DNA of 64,000 nt, taken from assembly GCA_009774245.1 (NCBI GenBank), contig VSNM01000018.1, forward strand, positions 1-64,000. The letters are read 5' to 3'. The position numbers and the translations under genes are program-made. This stretch comes from Lachnospiraceae bacterium. GTDB taxonomy: Bacteria > Bacillota > Clostridia > Lachnospirales > Lachnospiraceae. Shown here piece by piece: positions 59,300 through 64,000 of this stretch. The stretch's first letter is position 1. Each line of letters starts with the position of its first letter. The notes beneath the pieces are model-generated. The model was not told the DNA's origin. It saw only the letters and a program-made list of their open reading frames with translations, and did no database searches.

Positions 59300-60058
59300 T
59301 TAGATACCCCATTTTAATACCCCCAATACCACTAAATGCGCGGGATAAAACAGATAGAAAAACCATTTGTGTATCTTTGCCTTACTGCCGCACTGTCCGT
59401 TATAGAGAAAGCCGAGCATCAACGGGACAAGCAGCACACCCATCTGAAACCATGCAGCATGAAAACCAGCCACGGGCAGCAGCAGGGCATTGGGAATAAA
59501 GAACGTCAGCGTGAAAGCTGTCCATTTGGCCTTTGGCCTGCTGCGGTATATATGGACAAACAGACAGCCCAGTACGTCCATAAATGCCCAGTCGCCTATA
59601 CAGGCAAGCAGACATAACAGAATAATACAGGCGATTTTAGCCGGCTTTTTCATCCTGGCACTCTCCCATATCCTGATGGCGCTAATACCCAGAAAAAGCG
59701 TAAAGATAACACTCTGCGCGGGATTGATCATGAGATGTCCGTATTCCAAATACAGCACAAAAGTGCCGGATTCAAAGTATACATACGCCGGCCAGGAGAT
59801 CAGCGCGAACAGGGCAAGCCTTTTCTGATAATTGCTGACATTTCTGGTATAGAAATACCCCTCTCCGACGAAATAAGCCATCGTCGGCCCTGTAAGCCGT
59901 CCGACAAAGTGCATACACGCACCGAGAAGCGGATTGACGGCATCGACGAAGCCCCACGCGAGGTGATCAATCAGCATGGCGACAATGACAATATATTTGA
60001 TCTGGTTTCTGTTGAAATATCCCCGGCTGTCTGCCGGTACTGCAAGTGTGTCTTTCAT
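59300..60058 (-). CDS. TraX-family membrane protein (acyltransferase-like)
   Basis: 252 residues with about seven to eight transmembrane helices. NRNQIKYIVIVAMLIDHLAW near 17 carries the D-H pair, followed by FVGRLTGPTMAYFVGEGYFY and KWFFYLFYPAHLVVLGVLKW at the end, the TraX pattern. TraX acetylates F pilin; chromosomal homologues in Firmicutes are of unknown function. AAGGAGAA precedes the ATG. Confidence 0.85.
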   Translation of the reverse strand: MKDTLAVPADSRGYFNRNQIKYIVIVAMLIDHLAWGFVDAVNPLLGACMHFVGRLTGPTMAYFVGEGYFYTRNVSNYQKRLALFALISWPAYVYFESGTFVLYLEYGHLMINPAQSVIFTLFLGISAIRIWESARMKKPAKIACIILLCLLACIGDWAFMDVLGCLFVHIYRSRPKAKWTAFTLTFFIPNALLLPVAGFHAAWFQMGVLLVPLMLGFLYNGQCGSKAKIHKWFFYLFYPAHLVVLGVLKWGI

Positions 60059-60220
60059 TTTTTACAATTCTCCTTAGGAACTGTTAAAAAATAACTTTTA
60101 AATAGCGCTTAGGATTTTTCTTCGAGAGTGGTGATATTTTTATCCCTGCGGCATTTCGTTTATTCACAGCCCCTTACATTGTACCACCATTCCAACAGTA
60201 TGAAAACAAAAATTTGACGA

Positions 60221-61914
60221 TCACTTCTCAATCTCCAGATTCCGCAGAAATCCGACATACGTCACCACGAAATAGATACTGTACACCCCGAAAAACAACA
60301 GGAACGAAATCCCGAAATACAGCCACGACGGCGTTTTCACACCTGTGTAAAAATTAAAATTTCCGCCCACATATCCCGCGATAATGCCGCTGATCACGAC
60401 CGCAAACAGCGCCGGACACAGGTAGAACAGGACAAGCTGCCGCCAGACAAGCCGTGCCACCTCCCGCGTCCCCATGCCGATCTGCCTTAGCACATTGTAG
60501 CGGAACCTGTACTTTGCGGAATCGCCAAGCTGCTGTATGGACAGCACTGTCAGCGCGACGCACAGATAGACCAGACCGATGTAAATCAGCGGAAAGATCA
60601 TCGACAGCAGCATGCATTTCATCTCTTTCACCAGATTATCGCGGACGAGATTGTCATAGGCCCACACCATGACCATGTCCGAACCGATGCAGGAATTGTC
60701 CCCGTCAAACTCCATTGTCACCGCGTCAATCTCATTTTTCAGGCCATCCGGCGCCTCGCCCGCGATGTCCACCACCAGCTCCGTATAATAAGGCCGCATC
60801 TTGGCATTATTTTCAATTTCTGCGTCGGACACCACGATCACATAATCCCCGCCATTCTGCCCGTCCTGCGAAAACGGCTCCGTGTAATACCCCGCGCACG
60901 CAAGCCGGCCGCTGCTGCCTTCTATCAAAAGCTCGTCGGAGAAATCACCCGTTTCCCGAAATACCCTGTCCTTCATATGTATAATATACTCATGATCCGC
61001 CATGGAAACCGCCTCATACCCGAGCATTCCCCGCAGATGGTTGTAGTCTGTCAGTCCCATATATGTGTCATACTCGCAGTACACATAGCCATTTTGTGCA
61101 ATAGACCACAGATCAGGACTGCCACCCTCATTCCTGTAAAAGTCGCCAAACGCCCTTAGATGTGTGTACAGCCAGCAATTCATCTGGTTCGTATGATTCG
61201 TGTAGATATTGTAAGAATACACCTCCTCAACTGGCGCGTTTTTCTCTATGACCGCAAGCTCCGCCGCAAAGTCATATTCAACGGCCCCGCTGTAGAGCTG
61301 TATGTCAAACGGCATCTTCTGCGCAAGCATTTTGTCCTGATAAAAATTGAACATATCAGACCATGGATATTCATTTTTTTCAGCTTTCTTCTGCACCGCA
61401 ATAATGCCAAAAAGTAACAGCCCGCATAGCAGAGCGCCGTCATGAGGACACACTGCCGTTTGATCTCCACATTGAGCCTATATTCTATCGTTATCATACT
61501 ATAGAGCACTGCCATCAGGATTTGCTGTACCAGCATTCCAAACACAAGCCCCACAAGGAAAGCCACCGCGCCGAGCAGCACATTTTCGCGCATATACAGA
61601 TGTGCGACCTGCTTTCTCTCCATGCCCAGAAGCAGATAGATGCCAAACTCCCGGCTCCGCTTTTCCAATATAAACCGCAGCATATAATTGATCAGCCATG
61701 CGATGATGATCACGATAAAAAAGGTTGCCAGTCCCAGCATCACATCCATGAGACCGCTCTCCTGAAGAAGTTCCTGAATCTCCCCGGAAAACAGCAGGCT
61801 GTTAAAGGCGAACATCAGCGCCACCACGACTGTCATCGTGACAAAGTAGACCAGATAGTCCTTCGCCGACCGCCGCACATTCCGCAGTGCCAGTTTAGCG
61901 AGCATCGATGTCAC
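60221..61914 (-). pseudogene. ABC permease (FtsX/BceB-like), frame-broken
   Basis: From ATG 61914 the first frame runs MTSMLAKLALRNVRRSAKDY, three TM helices, REFGIYLLLGMERKQVAHLY and RCRRKLKKMNIHGLI, then loses sense near 61360. The rest (MLAQKMPFDIQLYSGAVEYD onward, ending with three TM and FLRNLEIEK) is in another frame. A run of seven T/A (61374-61380) lies in the overlap. The total is about 560 residues, short for the family, so a deletion of some TM helices may also have occurred. Start overlaps the ATPase end by 20 bases. The gap 60059-60220 has no gene. Confidence 0.75.
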
Positions 61915-62677
61915 CTCCTGTCATTGTCATACTTCCTGTCATGGAAAGCACGTCCAGAATATTGTTCAGAAATTCCCGCCTTCCCTTCTGACCGCGAATC
62001 AGCTCATGGAAAATCTGGCCGTCCTTTAAAAATATAATCCGGCTGCAGTAGCTTGCCGAGAACGCGTCATGCGTCACCATAAAGATCGTCGCCCGCCTTG
62101 TCTCATTCAATTTCTGAAAGGTCTCAAGCAGCGTCTCCGCCGCCCTGGAGTCGAGCGCCCCCGTCGGCTCGTCCGCCAGAAGGAGCTTCGGATGGTTGAT
62201 GAGCGCCCGCGCGCAGGCGCAGCGCTGCTTCTGCCCACCCGAGACCTGATAGGGAAACTGGTCGCGGATTTCCCAGATGCCAAGCAGCCGCATCATCTCC
62301 TCGCTGCCCTCCTTGATCTCCTTTCTGCCCTTGTTCTGGAGCGTCATCGCAAGCGCGATATTCTCTTTGATCGTCAGCGTGTCGAGCAGATTGTAATCCT
62401 GAAACACAAACCCCAGATTCTCCTTGCGGAATCTGGCGAGCTGGTCTGGCTTCAACTCGGTAATGTCCGTGTCCTGATAATAAATGTGCCCTGCTGTCAC
62501 GCTGTCAATCGTGGAGAGCATGTTGAGCAGCGTCGTCTTGCCGGAGCCGGACGCCCCCATCACACCGACAAACTCCCCCTCCGCCACCTGAAAGCTCACG
62601 CGGTCTACCGCCTTCGTCATGCCCGCGTCGCTGCCGTAATATTTCTCTACATCACATACATTGATATATGCCTTCAT
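61895..62677 (-). CDS. ABC transporter ATP-binding protein, BceA-like
   Basis: 260 residues from ATG 62677 (AGAGGTG upstream). Walker A GASGSGKTTLLNMLS near 42, Q-loop FVFQDYNLLD, signature VSGGQKQRCACARAL near 145, Walker B KLLLADEPTGALDSRA near 165, H-loop VTHDAFSASY. Similar to the ATPase at 36407. A kinase of the kind that pairs with such transporters ends at the right edge of the window. Confidence 0.94.
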   Translation of the reverse strand: MKAYINVCDVEKYYGSDAGMTKAVDRVSFQVAEGEFVGVMGASGSGKTTLLNMLSTIDSVTAGHIYYQDTDITELKPDQLARFRKENLGFVFQDYNLLDTLTIKENIALAMTLQNKGRKEIKEGSEEMMRLLGIWEIRDQFPYQVSGGQKQRCACARALINHPKLLLADEPTGALDSRAAETLLETFQKLNETRRATIFMVTHDAFSASYCSRIIFLKDGQIFHELIRGQKGRREFLNNILDVLSMTGSMTMTGGDIDAR

Positions 62678-62936
62678 CTTCACACCTCTCTTTGCAGCTA
62701 TTTTGCACTGTTTTTGTTTTTTCAATAGCTATTTTTTAATGACTGTTTTTCAATAGCTGTTTCTTTTAATTGTTTCAGTTTTATTCATTTTATCAGAACC
62801 GGTGGCGAAATGGTATCAATGTCGCTTGCGGGAATCTTACAATTTTGAAAGATAAGGAAAAAATTATAGTAGAAATCTCGTATTGATTATGCTATGCTAA
62901 AATAAAATATTAATATTTTTACAAGGAGGCAGTCGT

Positions 62937-63179
62937 ATGTCCACATTACAAATTCAAGTTGCAAAATCATTAGAAGGGCTGTCAGATGAAAATCTTACTT
63001 TTTTGCTGGAAATGATAAACCGTTTCATGAAGCCAGCGATGGTTGAAAATATTCCCGCACAGGAAAACAGATCTGTCAGACCTCTTGGAATGTATAAAAA
63101 TGAACAATTTTGCGCCGATGGATATGATATTGATGAATACAACGACGAAATTGCCAGAATGTTTGGGGTGATTGAATGA
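62937..63179 (+). CDS. antitoxin of a VapBC-like pair
   Basis: 80 residues; AAGGAGG before the ATG. LQIQVAKSLEGLSDENLTFL then LEMINRFMKPAMVE is helical, and the C-terminus (YDIDEYNDEIARMFGVIE) is acidic as expected for a toxin-blocking tail. Overlaps the PIN gene by 4 bases (ATGA). The DNA-binding type is not obvious. Confidence 0.8.
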   Translation: MSTLQIQVAKSLEGLSDENLTFLLEMINRFMKPAMVENIPAQENRSVRPLGMYKNEQFCADGYDIDEYNDEIARMFGVIE

Positions 63180-63580
63180 AGTTGCTTTTAGATACGCATA
63201 TTTTGCTCTGGTCTCTTTATGGAAATGGCGATATACCCAAAGATGTTTGGCACATGATCGGAGATACATCCAATGATGTATATTACAGTACCGCATCAAT
63301 ATGGGAAATAACAATAAAGCATATGGCAAAACCTGAAAAGATGCTGCTCTCTGGAACAGAACTGGCAGAAAAATGCAATACTGTTGGTTTTGAAATGCTT
63401 GCAATTACAGATAACCATGTCGGATATCTGGAAACGTTATGCAGAAAGACAAATGCCAAACCTCACAATGATCCATTTGACAGGATCATGATCGCACAGG
63501 CCAAAGCAGAGAAAATGACATTTATTACACACGATTCTCTGATGTCAGGTTACGAAGAACCTTGTATCCTGTCAATATAG
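63176..63580 (+). CDS. vapC: PIN-domain toxin, VapC-like
   Basis: 134 residues. MKLLLDTHILLWSLYGNGDI gives the first catalytic Asp (D6), ASIWEITIKHMAKPEKM the Glu (about residue 44), and AKPHNDPFDRIMIAQAKAEK the later Asp residues (about 99-102), followed by TFITHDSLM. This is a complete PIN ribonuclease site of the VapC group that cleaves RNA such as tRNA. Confidence 0.92.
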   Translation: MKLLLDTHILLWSLYGNGDIPKDVWHMIGDTSNDVYYSTASIWEITIKHMAKPEKMLLSGTELAEKCNTVGFEMLAITDNHVGYLETLCRKTNAKPHNDPFDRIMIAQAKAEKMTFITHDSLMSGYEEPCILSI

Positions 63581-63637
63581 CATCCATAAATTAGCCCGCC
63601 CCCACGCTTTTCAAATACAAAGCATGAAGGCGGATTA

Positions 63638-64000
63638 TCAACTGTCTCCTGACAAGAAATATCCACTGACCAGAAATTCCAGTATCACCTTCGTGCCGAC
63701 ATGTTCCTCAGACTCCGCATGGATTTCAATGCCAAGCTTTGCGCAGAGCTTCCCGCACAGATACAATCCCATTCCCGTTGAACGCTCATGGTTTCTGCCG
63801 TTTGTCCCTGTAAAATTTTTTTCAAAGATGCGGGGAAGCTCCTCCGCCTTAATCCCGATGCCGTTGTCCTCGACCACCAGACGGACGCAGTGTGCCTCTC
63901 TTTCTGTGTATATGCGTATCCAGGCATCCGTCTCCCGCCTGTATTTCAGGCTGTTTTGCAAGATCTGGTTCAGGATAAACGCGATCCATTTCCTGTCCGT
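63638..64000 (-). CDS. histidine kinase, C-terminal part (runs off right edge)
   Basis: The open frame continues to the edge; the visible 120 residues hold the ATPase domain: DRKWIAFILNQILQNSLKYR (N-box), VEDNGIGIKAEELPRIFEKN (G1) and STGMGLYLCGKLCAKLGIEI (G2). The type matches BceS-like kinases, as at 45231. It is likely to serve the transporter at 60221-62677. Confidence 0.9.
   Translation of the reverse strand, partial: TDRKWIAFILNQILQNSLKYRRETDAWIRIYTEREAHCVRLVVEDNGIGIKAEELPRIFEKNFTGTNGRNHERSTGMGLYLCGKLCAKLGIEIHAESEEHVGTKVILEFLVSGYFLSGDS

Overview
The window looks like a chromosome segment of a motile, spore-forming gut Firmicute, most probably a member of Lachnospiraceae. The reasons are several flagellins and a flgM-flgN-flgK-flgL-fliW-csrA operon, cotJ spore-coat genes, a bile-salt-hydrolase-type gene, Gram-positive BceRS/BceAB-like and BlaI/BlaR1-like genes, strong AGGAGG ribosome sites, and expanded AAA-ATPase-like/PD-(D/E)XK gene families. 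No tRNA, rRNA or CRISPR array was seen.

Left part (1-15.4 kb): the first codons of one flagellin at the edge, three complete flagellins (4510-5958, 6249-7718, 12222-13670) and a dead relic of another (8395-8437). Their leaders contain GGA-loop hairpins of the kind CsrA binds. Between them lie nuclease/ATPase genes and toxin-antitoxin debris, much of it broken: an internally deleted AAA-like gene, Uma2-type genes (one intact, one relic), a frameshifted small gene beside a Panacea-like gene, and a truncated Phd/YefM-type fragment.

Flagellar operon (14.7-22.3 kb, minus strand): from a sigma-28 promoter at 22276-22302 the order is flgM, flgN, two flgK paralogues, a very large flgL, fliW, csrA. 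FlgM (anti-sigma-28), FliW and CsrA form the regulatory loop that would control the flagellins encoded beside it. A sigma-28-like promoter also precedes an unrecognised coiled-coil gene at 40032-41465.

Middle (22.3-37.2 kb): a secreted glycosidase-like protein coupled to a TetR regulator, a ROK sugar kinase, a CotJA-CotJB fusion followed by CotJC, a secreted amidase plus polysaccharide deacetylase fusion, a four-gene signalling operon (FG-GAP-like secreted protein, response regulator, histidine kinase, membrane-anchored protein), an intact AAA-like gene and a BceAB-type ABC transporter.

Right part (37.5-64 kb): a frame-broken AAA-like gene, a frameshifted retropepsin-like gene with a small partner, secreted/lipoprotein genes beside a BlaI/BlaR1-type pair, a BceRS-like two-component system, an SPFH - ribbon-helix-helix - small membrane protein - YbjQ operon, a bile-salt-hydrolase-like gene with a receiver-only protein, rtcB preceded by a 55-codon gene with its own promoter and terminator, an Xre-regulated Nat-type ABC-2 transporter whose permease carries a CPBP protease domain, a PadR/DUF998/TraX segment with conjugative-element debris, an ABC transporter whose permease is frame-broken, a VapBC-like pair, and the end of another histidine kinase.
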